64,000 bases of DNA from Sphingomonas sp. SORGH_AS_0879 (lineage in GTDB: Bacteria; Pseudomonadota; Alphaproteobacteria; Sphingomonadales; Sphingomonadaceae), in NCBI RefSeq assembly GCF_030819175.1, contig NZ_JAUTBJ010000002.1:1622001-1686000 (forward strand), in the 5' to 3' direction. How positions within the stretch are numbered: the stretch's first letter is position 1; each line of letters begins with the position of its first letter. Both the position numbers and the translations under genes were made by a program. Below, piece by piece: positions 34,921 through 43,101 of the stretch. The notes below the pieces were generated by a model. It searched no databases and had not been told where the DNA came from. It worked only from the letters and a program-made list of their open reading frames with translations.

Positions 34921-35846
34921 CGCGTGAAGAGCAGGCGATCGACTGGCACATCCGGCAGCGCGACATGAGCGCCGCCGAATGGGACGCCTTTGCGACGTGG
35001 CTGGAAGACAGCCCGGCCAATGCGCGCGCCTATGACGCGGTCGCCATGGCCGATGCTTTGCTGGTCGCGCCGCCCGTGCAGGCGGAAGCCGAGCCGGTGG
35101 TCGAAGCCGCCAACGACAATGGCGGATGGGGGCGCTGGTGGTTGCTCGGCGGCGTCGCGGCGGCGGTGGCGCTGGTCAGCGGGCCGGTGCTGTTGAATAA
35201 CGGTCCCGACATGCGGGTCGAGCAGACCCGTGCGGGCGAGACCCGCCGGATCGCGCTCAATGACGGCACGCGGATCGACCTCGCGGGGGGATCGCGGCTT
35301 CGCTACGACCGCAACGACACGCGCGTCGCGACGCTGGAGGCGGGGCAGGCGCTGTTCCATGTCCGCCACGACCCGTCCGCGCCGTTCGAGCTTCATTCGG
35401 GCGGCGTCGTCATTCGCGATATGGGAACGGTGTTCGACGTACGGCGCACGGGGCGGCGACTGGACGTGGCGGTCGCGGAAGGATCGGTGGCGCTGGCCCC
35501 GCTGGGGCAGGAGATCGCGCTGACGGCGGGGCAGGGCATCCATCTGGACGAGGCACGGCACAGCCTTCGCCGAGTGACCGTCGATCCGTCGACCATCGGG
35601 GGGTGGCGCGGCGGGTTGCTCGATTTCGATGGCGAGCCGGTCGGGGCGATTGCTGTACGATTGCAATCGGCTTATGGCATGCGGATCGCGGTGGAGGGGG
35701 CTCTGGCCGATCGCAACGTCACGGGTGTCGTCCGCATGACGGGCGATGCCGGTCGGGACGTTCCTCGTTTCGCGAAGCTGATCGGAGCGGAGTGGCGCCA
35801 GAGCGGTGGGGACTGGATATTGCGGGCGTCGAACGAGGATCGCTGA
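34917..35846 (+). CDS. FecR-family anti-sigma factor/signal transducer
   Basis: Inner-membrane regulator of 309 aa that holds or activates the preceding sigma factor. The cytosolic N-terminus has EEQAIDWHIRQRDMSAAEWDAFATWLEDSP (DUF4880-type). There is one transmembrane helix, WWLLGGVAAAVALVSGPVLL (residues about 77-96). The periplasmic FecR domain follows (GETRRIALNDGTRIDLAGGSRLRYD, GQALFHVRHDPSAPFELHSGGVVIRDMGTVFDV). The C-terminal secretin-like part (AIAVRLQSAYGMRIAVEG) contacts the receptor's signalling domain. GTGA overlap with the sigma gene and a 41-base overlap with the receptor gene show tight coupling. Confidence 0.92.
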   Translation: MTREEQAIDWHIRQRDMSAAEWDAFATWLEDSPANARAYDAVAMADALLVAPPVQAEAEPVVEAANDNGGWGRWWLLGGVAAAVALVSGPVLLNNGPDMRVEQTRAGETRRIALNDGTRIDLAGGSRLRYDRNDTRVATLEAGQALFHVRHDPSAPFELHSGGVVIRDMGTVFDVRRTGRRLDVAVAEGSVALAPLGQEIALTAGQGIHLDEARHSLRRVTVDPSTIGGWRGGLLDFDGEPVGAIAVRLQSAYGMRIAVEGALADRNVTGVVRMTGDAGRDVPRFAKLIGAEWRQSGGDWILRASNEDR

Positions 35847-38178
35847 GCGCGGCCTATGGGCTGCGCTCTGCCTCGTCACGCCGGTCGCGGTTCAGGCGCG
35901 GGAACGGCCGGTGTTGGTCGCGCGGCCCATCCGTATCGCTCCCACGACGCTGGACATGGCTCTGCGCGAACTGGCGCGGCAGGGCGGGATCACCGTCATC
36001 ACCACCGATGACCGATTGCGCCGGGTCCGCACCCCCGCACTGACCACCGACATTCCGCCAGCCCGCGCGCTGAGGCTGTTGCTGCGTGGCACCGGATACC
36101 GCGCGGTGGCGATCGATGGGGAGGGTTTCCGCATCGTCGGGGCACCCCGCCCGCCACGCCCGGCCCCCCGACCCGCGCTGCCCCCGCCGAGTGGCAATGC
36201 GCAGGACATCATCGTCACCGCCAGCAAGCAGGGCACCGAACTGGCCCGCTATCCGGGCAGCGTCTCGGTCATCGGGCGCGGCGTCACGGTGCCGGTCGGT
36301 TCGGTCGACCTCAGCGACGTGGCGGCACAGACCCCGATCCTTCAGACCACCGCGCTGGGACCGGGGCGCAACAAGCTGTTCATTCGCGGCATCGCCGACA
36401 GCAGCTTCAACGGCGCGACCGAGTCGACCGCCAGCCTGTATCTGGACGAGGTGCAGATCGCCTTTGCCGGTCCCGATCCCGGCTTGCGCCTCTATGATAT
36501 CGGCGAGGTGGAGATCGCCGAGGGGCCGCAGGGGGCGCTGCACGGATCGGGGGCGATCGGGGGGATCATCCGGCTGACCTCCAATCCGGTGGCGCTCGAC
36601 CGGGATGCCGGGCGGCTGGAATGGGGCGGCGGGCTGGCCACCCATGGGTCGCCGAGCGGCGACGTGGCGGCGGTGGCGAACAAGGTGCTGCTGCCCGGAA
36701 CGCTGGGGGTGCGGCTGGTCGGCTATCATGCGGTCGATGGCGGCTATATCGACAATGGCCGGACGGGCGCGACCGACATCAACCGCGTGCTGACCAGCGG
36801 GTTGCGTGGCACGCTGCACTGGGACGTGGGCGATGGCTGGCAGGCCGAACTGGGCGGCGGAGGCCAGTCGATCGTCGCGCGCGATGCACAATATGTGATG
36901 AGCGAGGACGTGCTGGTCAGCCGCGCGGCGATCGCGCAACCCTCCTGGAGCGACATGGCGTTCGGTCGTCTGCTGTTGACGAAATATTGGGGCGACGGCC
37001 TGCAATTCGTGTCGGCGACCGGGCTGGTCCGGGGAGCCTCGTTCGAGCGGTTCGACGCCAGCATGCTGGGTGCGGGCCTGGCCTATCAACTCGATGGATC
37101 GAAGACCCTGTTCACGCATGAAAGCCGCCTGTCGCGGCGGCTGGCAGGCGGCGGCTCCTGGGTCGTCGGCATCAATCTGGTGTCCGACCAGTCGGTGATG
37201 GGGCGTACGCTGACCGCCAGACAGGGGGTGCGACCGGTGATCGGCGTGACCAACCTGACGCGCAGCGGCGCGATCTTCGGCGAGGCGACGCATCCGCTGA
37301 GCGCTCGGCTGTCGCTGACGCTGGGCGGGCGGGTGACGGCGGCGCGGGTCGATGGCGAACCCTCGATCCGGCCGCGCAGCGCCAATTACGTCCGGGGGCG
37401 CTCGACCACGCGGGTCGATCCGACCTTCGGCTTTTCCTGGGTGATGGCCCCGGCCTGGAGCCTGTTCGGTCGCTATCAGTCGGGGTTCCGCACCGGCGGT
37501 CTGGCGGTCGCGGCGGGCGTGGGGCGGGTCGCCAATTTCGAATCCGACTCTATCCATATGGTCGAGTTCGGCGTCCGCCGTCTGCGACGCGGGCCGACCG
37601 GGCTGTCCGCCTCGCTCAGCCTGTCGCACGCCCGCTGGACCGCGATCCAGGCCGATCTGCTCAACCGATCGGGGCAGCCGGTGACCAGCAATATCGGCGA
37701 CGCACGGGTCGATGCGCTGGAAGGCTGGGCCGAATGGGTGCCGCAGCGCGACTGGCACCTGACCGGGGCGGTCTTCGTGACGGACAACGAGGTGACCGGC
37801 GCCACCGCCGCGCTCAGCCGGGCGAAGAACCGGCGGCTGCCCGAAACGCCCAGCGTCTCGGCCCGGCTGGGTGTGGCGCGCGATTTCCGGGTGTCGCCCG
37901 AACTGATCCTGTCGGCGCGGGGGGAGGCCAGCTTCGTCGGGCCGTCGGTGCTCGGCGTCGGCGACATGTTCGACGTGCAGCAGGGCGGCTATGGCATCGG
38001 CAACCTGTCGCTGACCGCGCGCAAAGGCCGCTATTCGCTGGCTGCCACGCTCGACAACATCCTGGACGAGCGGGGCAATCGCTTCGCCTATGGCAATCCG
38101 TTCCTGCTGGGTCGGCGCAACGTCTCCACCCCGGTCAGGCCGAGGACGTTCGGGGTGCGGATGGGCGTCGATCTGTGA
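35806..38178 (+). CDS. TonB-dependent receptor with STN signalling domain (FecA-like)
   Basis: Outer-membrane transporter and signal transducer of 790 aa. After the leader (about 1-31, ending VAVQA) the secretin/TonB short N-terminal domain runs from about 40-100 (TTLDMALRELARQGGITVITTDDRLR, ARALRLLLRGTGY). A Pro-rich linker and TonB box AQDIIVTAS follow, then the plug (TPILQTTALGPGRNKLFIRGI) and barrel. The extreme C-terminus ends in Leu rather than Phe. GTG at 35806 within fecR is taken as start. The STN domain touches the FecR protein to signal ligand binding. Ligand unknown: ferric siderophore and carbohydrate are both possible. The 3' end overlaps the convergent GT2 gene by 44 bases. Confidence 0.9.
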   Translation: MGTGYCGRRTRIAERGLWAALCLVTPVAVQARERPVLVARPIRIAPTTLDMALRELARQGGITVITTDDRLRRVRTPALTTDIPPARALRLLLRGTGYRAVAIDGEGFRIVGAPRPPRPAPRPALPPPSGNAQDIIVTASKQGTELARYPGSVSVIGRGVTVPVGSVDLSDVAAQTPILQTTALGPGRNKLFIRGIADSSFNGATESTASLYLDEVQIAFAGPDPGLRLYDIGEVEIAEGPQGALHGSGAIGGIIRLTSNPVALDRDAGRLEWGGGLATHGSPSGDVAAVANKVLLPGTLGVRLVGYHAVDGGYIDNGRTGATDINRVLTSGLRGTLHWDVGDGWQAELGGGGQSIVARDAQYVMSEDVLVSRAAIAQPSWSDMAFGRLLLTKYWGDGLQFVSATGLVRGASFERFDASMLGAGLAYQLDGSKTLFTHESRLSRRLAGGGSWVVGINLVSDQSVMGRTLTARQGVRPVIGVTNLTRSGAIFGEATHPLSARLSLTLGGRVTAARVDGEPSIRPRSANYVRGRSTTRVDPTFGFSWVMAPAWSLFGRYQSGFRTGGLAVAAGVGRVANFESDSIHMVEFGVRRLRRGPTGLSASLSLSHARWTAIQADLLNRSGQPVTSNIGDARVDALEGWAEWVPQRDWHLTGAVFVTDNEVTGATAALSRAKNRRLPETPSVSARLGVARDFRVSPELILSARGEASFVGPSVLGVGDMFDVQQGGYGIGNLSLTARKGRYSLAATLDNILDERGNRFAYGNPFLLGRRNVSTPVRPRTFGVRMGVDL

Positions 38179-39052
38179 TCGCGGCGCGGGCGTAGGCGGC
38201 GAAGCCCGCCAGCACATGGCGCAGGCGAAAGGCGTGGAAGTGGCGGATGGCGGGCACCGGCCCGACGAAGCGCATCCGCAGGTTGCGAACATCCTCGCGG
38301 ATCAGCCGTCCGATGCGGCGGTCGGTCCACAGATGCTTGGCATAAAGCGCGCCGTCGCCGAAGCCATAGCCCGCCAGCAAAGCGACCGCTTCGTCCTCAC
38401 GCCTGCGGCCATGATAATGGTCGACCACGAAACCGGGATCGTAGCGGATGGGGATGCCCGCCGCCTGTGCGCGGAACAGGAAGTCGGTATCCTCGGCGGC
38501 ACGGAAGGGCGCACCCGCCCCGAAGCGTTCGTCGAACCGCCCGACCAGGCTCCGCACATCGGCGGTGAAGGCCAGGTTCGCCCCCATCACGAAGCCGCCG
38601 GGAAACCTGTTCGGGTCCGCCGTCATCGGATGATCCTCCAGCTTGACGGTGACGGGCAGGTCCGCCGGATCGCCCAGCAGGATGCGCCCGCCGATCACGA
38701 CGGGAGCGGAGAATGCGGCAAAGGCCCGGATCAGCCGGGCGAAGTAATCGGGATGCAGCACGCAATCGTCATCGGTCATCGCGATGATCCGCCCCCGCGC
38801 CGCCGCCAGCGCCATGTTGCGGGCCCGCGACAGGCCGGGGCGCGGTTCGGACAGCAGGCGGATGGTGAAGCCGCGCTCGGTCGCCCAGTAGCGCACCATG
38901 GCGGGCGTACCATCGGACGATCCGTTGTCGACGACGATCAACTCCAGCCGCGTCCCGCGCACCTGCTCCGCCGCCCGCACGATCGAGGCCAGCGTCGCGG
39001 CCAGGCTGTCGCGCCGATCGCGGGTGCAGATGAGCAGGCTGACGTCGATCAT
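38135..39052 (-). CDS. Glycosyltransferase family 2 (operon gene 6)
   Basis: GT-A transferase of 305 aa, last gene of the six-gene operon. VSLLICTRDRRDSLAATLASI opens the fold, ELIVVDNGSSDGT follows, and the metal site is DDD in AMTDDDCVLHPDYF (about 95). PFRAAEDTDFLFRAQAAG is the conserved ED region, with late aromatic/basic residues RHFHAFRLRHVLAGF. It starts with ATG overlapping the pyruvyltransferase stop (ATGA). Its own end overlaps the convergent TonB receptor by 44 bases. Donor and acceptor cannot be read from sequence. Confidence 0.88.
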   Translation of the reverse strand: MIDVSLLICTRDRRDSLAATLASIVRAAEQVRGTRLELIVVDNGSSDGTPAMVRYWATERGFTIRLLSEPRPGLSRARNMALAAARGRIIAMTDDDCVLHPDYFARLIRAFAAFSAPVVIGGRILLGDPADLPVTVKLEDHPMTADPNRFPGGFVMGANLAFTADVRSLVGRFDERFGAGAPFRAAEDTDFLFRAQAAGIPIRYDPGFVVDHYHGRRREDEAVALLAGYGFGDGALYAKHLWTDRRIGRLIREDVRNLRMRFVGPVPAIRHFHAFRLRHVLAGFAAYARAAITDRRPSAPRTSSA

Positions 39053-39960
39053 CCGGCCACCATCGCCGCCACCTCCAACGGAGAGCGGGCCCGGCGGACC
39101 AGCGGACTGGCCTGCGTCCAGGTGGCGATATAGGCACCGACCTTGCCATAATCATTGTCCAGGACGACATGCGGAATGCCGAGCAGCAGCGCCAGGATAT
39201 GGCCGTGCAGCCGGTCGGTCACCACCGTCTCCCCCCGCGCCAACAGGCGAAGCCCGCGCTCGACGCGGATACGCGACCGGGCGAGCGGATCGTCGGTGGC
39301 GACCGGCGGCTCCTCCAGCCAGTCGAGCATGACGCTTCCCCTGATGCCCGAGAGCGGCGCATCATCGCGCTCCGCCCGTTCGGCGTCGGAGCGCAGCAGC
39401 ATCAGGCAGGCGCAATCCGGATCGGCGGGGCGGGCAACCGCGCCGAGGCCGAAGGCGGAGTCTGGCGCAAGCGTCGTCGGGCAGTCGAAATGCCGTTCCG
39501 CCAGTGCGAGGCTGGCGGTGTCGCGGACATGGAGGTGAAAGTCGGGATGCTCGGTCCCCACCTTCGCGAAACGGTCGCGCTGGGTTTCGTCGCGGAAATG
39601 GATCGACTGGGGAAGCTGAACCACCCGGCGGTCGCGGAAACGAGCCAGTATCGTCTCACGGAAATGCTGGTGATGCGGCCAGATATCGCCCAGATTGCCG
39701 CCGCCATGGATCAGGATCGGACCGTGGGGGCAGGCGTCCCGCAGCGCCGCCTCGTCGAAATCGTCCCAGCGGCAGATATAGGCCGGACCGCCCGCGCCGA
39801 TGTGATGCAGACAGGCCATCTCCCCCAGCCAGATCGCGCTGTCCCCGACATTGGGATGATCGGGAAAGTCGACCAGCGCGTAAGCTTCGCCCGGTCGGAC
39901 ATGGCGACGATATAGCTCGTGCAGCAACGTCCGCTGGTGTTCGATGACGTCGCCGGTCAT
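39049..39960 (-). CDS. Polysaccharide pyruvyl transferase family protein (operon gene 5)
   Basis: Member of the family that adds ketal-linked pyruvate from phosphoenolpyruvate to sugars of exopolysaccharides or cell-wall glycans (GumL, ExoV, CsaB type), 303 aa. Seen: FPDHPNVGDSAIWLGE, GPILIHGGGNLGDIWPHH, RRVVQLPQSIHF, DTASLALAERHF and TVVTDRLHGHILALLLGIPHVVLDNDYGK, all typical landmarks in order. The ATG at 39960 overlaps the preceding stop; a longer reading to 40248 uses the antisense-like frame of the GT4 gene and is rejected. It is likely to acidify the glycan made by this operon. Confidence 0.9.
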   Translation of the reverse strand: MTGDVIEHQRTLLHELYRRHVRPGEAYALVDFPDHPNVGDSAIWLGEMACLHHIGAGGPAYICRWDDFDEAALRDACPHGPILIHGGGNLGDIWPHHQHFRETILARFRDRRVVQLPQSIHFRDETQRDRFAKVGTEHPDFHLHVRDTASLALAERHFDCPTTLAPDSAFGLGAVARPADPDCACLMLLRSDAERAERDDAPLSGIRGSVMLDWLEEPPVATDDPLARSRIRVERGLRLLARGETVVTDRLHGHILALLLGIPHVVLDNDYGKVGAYIATWTQASPLVRRARSPLEVAAMVAG

Positions 39961-41033
39961 GCGGCGATGGCGCTCGGCCCGGCGGCGCAGACGCTGGCAT
40001 AGAGCGCTTCGCACCGGTCCAGCCACAGGTCGCGGGCGAAATGCGTCTCCACCCGGCGACGGGCGACGCTGCGGGGGATGGCGATGGCGGCAAGGATCGC
40101 CCCGCCCAGCGCCGTGCTGTCGCCCGCCGGGGCGATGCACCCGGCCTCGCCCACGACCTCGCGCGCCGCACCCGCATCGAACGCCGCGACGGGCAGCCCA
40201 CAGGCCATCGCCTCGATCGCGACCAGCCCGAACGGCTCGTCCCAGCACGGCGTGAACAGGAAGACCGATGCCCGCCCCAGTTCCGCCGCCAGGGCCGTGC
40301 CGTCCAGATGCCCGCCATAGCGGATCCCACCGCCCAGCCGGGGCTCGACCTCCGCCGCCCAGTAATCCGGGTCCTCGACCGCGCCGAACAGGGTCAGCGG
40401 GACGCCTGCGATCCGCGCCGCGTCGATCGCCTTATGAGTCCCCTTGTTCGGGGTGATCCGCCCGCACCACACCGCCTCGCCATTGCCGATCGGCACGAAA
40501 GGCCAGGCGGCGGGGTCGATGGCATTGTGCAGCACCGACGCCTCGGGCGGCGCACCCTCCGGCCACCAGGCACGAAGCTGGCTGGCGGAGGTTACGGTCA
40601 GGCGGTGGCTGGGCGCGGGGCTGACCCGGACGAAGTGATGCAGCGCGTCATAGGGCGGCACGTGCAGCGAGGTGACGGTCGGCGTCACGGCGGTGCGGCG
40701 CGGCTCCAGCGGAAAGCGGTGCAGGCTGTTATTGTGCACCACGTCGAACCCGCCGCGCGCGATCCGGTCGCAGGCCTCGGCATAGCCCGCATCGACATGC
40801 GCGATCAGTTCGGGCTTGCCGCGATGCTCGGCCCAGGGGAACACCGCCTCATAATGTTCGGGCAGTACGGGATCGATGGTGAAGCGCGGGTCGCTGTCGC
40901 CGCTGGCGAACAGCACCACCTCATGCCCGCGCGCCGCCAGCCCCTCCGCCAGATACCAGCCATGCGCCTCCATCCCGCCGAGAAAGGGCTGGCGGATCGG
41001 CTGGCGGACATGCGCGAGCAGCGCGATCCTCAT
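39957..41033 (-). CDS. Glycosyltransferase family 4 (operon gene 4)
   Basis: GT-B retaining transferase of 358 aa. The N-terminal domain starts MRIALLAHVRQPIRQPFLGGMEAHGWYLAEGLAARGHEV, with a glycine-rich acceptor loop. The C-terminal donor domain has VWCGRITPNKGTHKAIDAARIAG and the E-x7-E motif in CWDEPFGLVAIEAMACGLPVAAFDAG. ATGA overlaps exist at both ends. The likely donor is a nucleotide sugar such as UDP-Glc or GDP-Man. Position next to the pyruvyltransferase suggests it builds the sugar to be pyruvylated. Confidence 0.9.
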   Translation of the reverse strand: MRIALLAHVRQPIRQPFLGGMEAHGWYLAEGLAARGHEVVLFASGDSDPRFTIDPVLPEHYEAVFPWAEHRGKPELIAHVDAGYAEACDRIARGGFDVVHNNSLHRFPLEPRRTAVTPTVTSLHVPPYDALHHFVRVSPAPSHRLTVTSASQLRAWWPEGAPPEASVLHNAIDPAAWPFVPIGNGEAVWCGRITPNKGTHKAIDAARIAGVPLTLFGAVEDPDYWAAEVEPRLGGGIRYGGHLDGTALAAELGRASVFLFTPCWDEPFGLVAIEAMACGLPVAAFDAGAAREVVGEAGCIAPAGDSTALGGAILAAIAIPRSVARRRVETHFARDLWLDRCEALYASVCAAGPSAIAA

Positions 41034-41959
41034 GCCGCGACCTGGGCGCTCGCGGCGCGCTCCTCCAGCAAGCGGATGACGCTGGCGGTGTTGGCATAGG
41101 GCTGATGGCTCTGCTGGCCGGTCAGGCTCAGGTCATCGGCATCGGGGCGGCGCAGGATGCGAATCGGGCGACCGGGCGTGTCGTCGATCAGGCCCATCAG
41201 GCGAAAGGCGTGCAGCCAATGGCCCATGGTGCGGTATCCCCATTTCTCCTCGAACAGTTCGGCATTGCGCACCACGCTGTCGATATGATGGACGGGGGGC
41301 ATGTGGTGCGGGTGGTATTGGTGATAGGCGAGGCCGCCCTTGATCCAGGCGATCGGCACGCCCGCCTTGTCGACCAGCTTGCCGAAATCGGTATCCTCGC
41401 CGCCATAGCCCGAATAGCGTTCATCGAAGCCGCCCGTCGCCAGGAAGGTCGCCCGCCGCATCGCGAAATTGAGCGACCAGAAGCAGCGATAATCCTCGCA
41501 CCGCTCGATCCCCTCCGGCGGGGGGCCGCGCCGGTCGGAATGGCGGACGGCGCGCGCCGCGAAGTCTTCATAGCGCCATTCGCCCTGGGTCGCGCCGCCG
41601 GGCAGGTACAGGACCTCGCCCATCAGCAACCCGTCCATCTCGTCCAGATAGCGGTCATATTGGGCGATCAGGTCGGGCGCGGGGATGCAGTCCATGTCGA
41701 GGAAGACCAGCTTGTCGCCGATCGCCGCCTTTGCCGCCGCGTTGCGCGCCTGGGCCAGCGGCAGGCGCGGGCCCGACACCATCATCTGGCGGATCGGGAA
41801 GGGCGCGTCGGGCAGGTCATAACCCTCGTCCTGGATCACCGCGACGATCAGTTCGACCGGGAGCAGCGTCTGACGGCTCAGGCCCAGCACCACGTTGCGG
41901 AGATGATCGGGGCGGCCCCCGGCAAGAGTGACCACCGAGATGCTGGATGGCGAGATCAT
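41030..41959 (-). CDS. Glycosyltransferase family 2 with galactosyltransferase-like C-terminus (operon gene 3)
   Basis: GT-A transferase of 309 aa. It begins ISVVTLAGGRPDHLRNVVLGLSRQTLLPVELIV. The metal motif is DMD in KLVFLDMDCIPAPDLI (about 90), and NFAMRRATFLATGGFDERYSGYGGEDTDFG is the acceptor-site segment also seen in galactosyl-/chondroitin-type GT2 proteins. The ATG at 41959 overlaps the preceding gene by 4 bases; an in-frame extension upstream is the shadow of that gene. The tail is Gln/Ala-rich. Specific sugar unknown. Confidence 0.88.
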   Translation of the reverse strand: MISPSSISVVTLAGGRPDHLRNVVLGLSRQTLLPVELIVAVIQDEGYDLPDAPFPIRQMMVSGPRLPLAQARNAAAKAAIGDKLVFLDMDCIPAPDLIAQYDRYLDEMDGLLMGEVLYLPGGATQGEWRYEDFAARAVRHSDRRGPPPEGIERCEDYRCFWSLNFAMRRATFLATGGFDERYSGYGGEDTDFGKLVDKAGVPIAWIKGGLAYHQYHPHHMPPVHHIDSVVRNAELFEEKWGYRTMGHWLHAFRLMGLIDDTPGRPIRILRRPDADDLSLTGQQSHQPYANTASVIRLLEERAASAQVAA

Positions 41960-43101
41960 GAATGGGCTCCGGCGGAATTGGGGGTGGGGGAATGATCGAG
42001 TTCGACCGGCCAGAGCCGCGCGGCCAGCGCCTCCAGCCAGTCGGCGGCGTCCTGCGCGGGGGTGTCGGCGATCATCACGCGCTGGGCGGCGGGGCGGTGC
42101 TGGCTGCGGGTTTCGGCCAGCGCGGCGGTCCAGCTTTGCGCCGAAGAGGGAAGGTGCGGCCGGACACAGGCGACGCCCGCCGCCGCCAGCGCCTCGGCCT
42201 TGCGGTGCTGCTCGTCGAAATAGCGCCATTCCGGAATGGCGAGCCAGGGCCGGGCGGCGGCCAGGATCTGCTGGCAGGTGGTGTTGCCGGTCGAGGCGAT
42301 GACCAGGTCGGCGGCGGCGACATGATCCGCCGGATTGTCGACCCAGCCGCGATGCTCGATATTGGCGGGCTCGGTGGCGTGCCAGTCGCGCACGACCGGG
42401 CCGATGGTGATCCAGCGCGAGCCCGGACGGCTGCGCGCCCCGACGCCGAGCGGGGCCTGAGCGAAGCCTTCGCCGCCGCCGCCCGACAGGACCAGGATCA
42501 CCTCTTCCTCCGGTCCGACGCCGATCCGCTGGCGGGCGAGTTCGCGCTCGGGGACGCGGGTGTCGACGCCCAGGCCGCCCGCGAAACAGGTCTTGGCGCG
42601 CATCGCCGCGTCCCATTCGGGCTGGGCCAGCGCCTCGTCGAACGCGGCGAGCAGCCCGGCGGCCCCGTCATAGGCGGCGCGGTGGCCCGGATCGCTCCGA
42701 TCGCCATGTTGCAGGATCTTCACATGCGGGACCGAGCAGATGCGCGCGAGCTGTGCGATCTCCGCCGACACGTCGCAGATCATCAGCGCGGGGTCGGCGC
42801 GGTCGAACCAGCCCGCGATCACCGCCATGGCATGCCGGATGCCCGGCCAGCCCAGCGGGGCGCAGTGGAGCGTGTCGGGCGTCGGCACCGCGTCCAGCCC
42901 GCGTGCCTCCAGCCCGGTCGGCTCGAACAGGGAGGGGATGACGACCATCTCCACCTGCGGCGGCAGCGGGGAGAAGATATCGTCGCGTGCACAGAACACC
43001 GTCACCGGCCGCTCGGGCGGCAGCGCGTTCAGGATCGCGGCGCAGCGTTCGGCATGGCCGCGCCCCTGATGGTGGACGAAATAGCCGAAGGGCCGGGTCA
43101 T
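41956..43101 (-). CDS. MurG/UGT-like GT-B glycosyltransferase (operon gene 2)
   Basis: GT-B protein of 381 aa. PFGYFVHHQGRGHAERCAAIL gives the GxGHxxR-type loop near the N-terminus. The C-terminal half has SGGGGEGF (donor phosphate loop, about 215) and DLVIASTGNTTCQQILAAARPWLAIPEWRYFDEQHRKAEALA, typical of the MurG/UDP-glycosyltransferase fold. It follows the sucrose-phosphate synthase/phosphatase gene with a 4-base overlap. It could glycosylate a sugar or lipid acceptor; no closer assignment is possible. Confidence 0.85.
   Translation of the reverse strand: MTRPFGYFVHHQGRGHAERCAAILNALPPERPVTVFCARDDIFSPLPPQVEMVVIPSLFEPTGLEARGLDAVPTPDTLHCAPLGWPGIRHAMAVIAGWFDRADPALMICDVSAEIAQLARICSVPHVKILQHGDRSDPGHRAAYDGAAGLLAAFDEALAQPEWDAAMRAKTCFAGGLGVDTRVPERELARQRIGVGPEEEVILVLSGGGGEGFAQAPLGVGARSRPGSRWITIGPVVRDWHATEPANIEHRGWVDNPADHVAAADLVIASTGNTTCQQILAAARPWLAIPEWRYFDEQHRKAEALAAAGVACVRPHLPSSAQSWTAALAETRSQHRPAAQRVMIADTPAQDAADWLEALAARLWPVELDHSPTPNSAGAHS

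Noticed and set aside
39961..40248. N-terminal extension of the pyruvyltransferase gene
   Set aside because: The added residues are Arg/Gly-rich shadow of the GT4 gene. The ATG at 39960 gives the usual family start and the same 4-base overlap as the other operon joints.
41960..42616. N-terminal extension of the GT2 protein of operon gene 3
   Set aside because: It is the out-of-frame reading of the upstream GT-B gene; the GT2 fold begins at the ATG at 41959.
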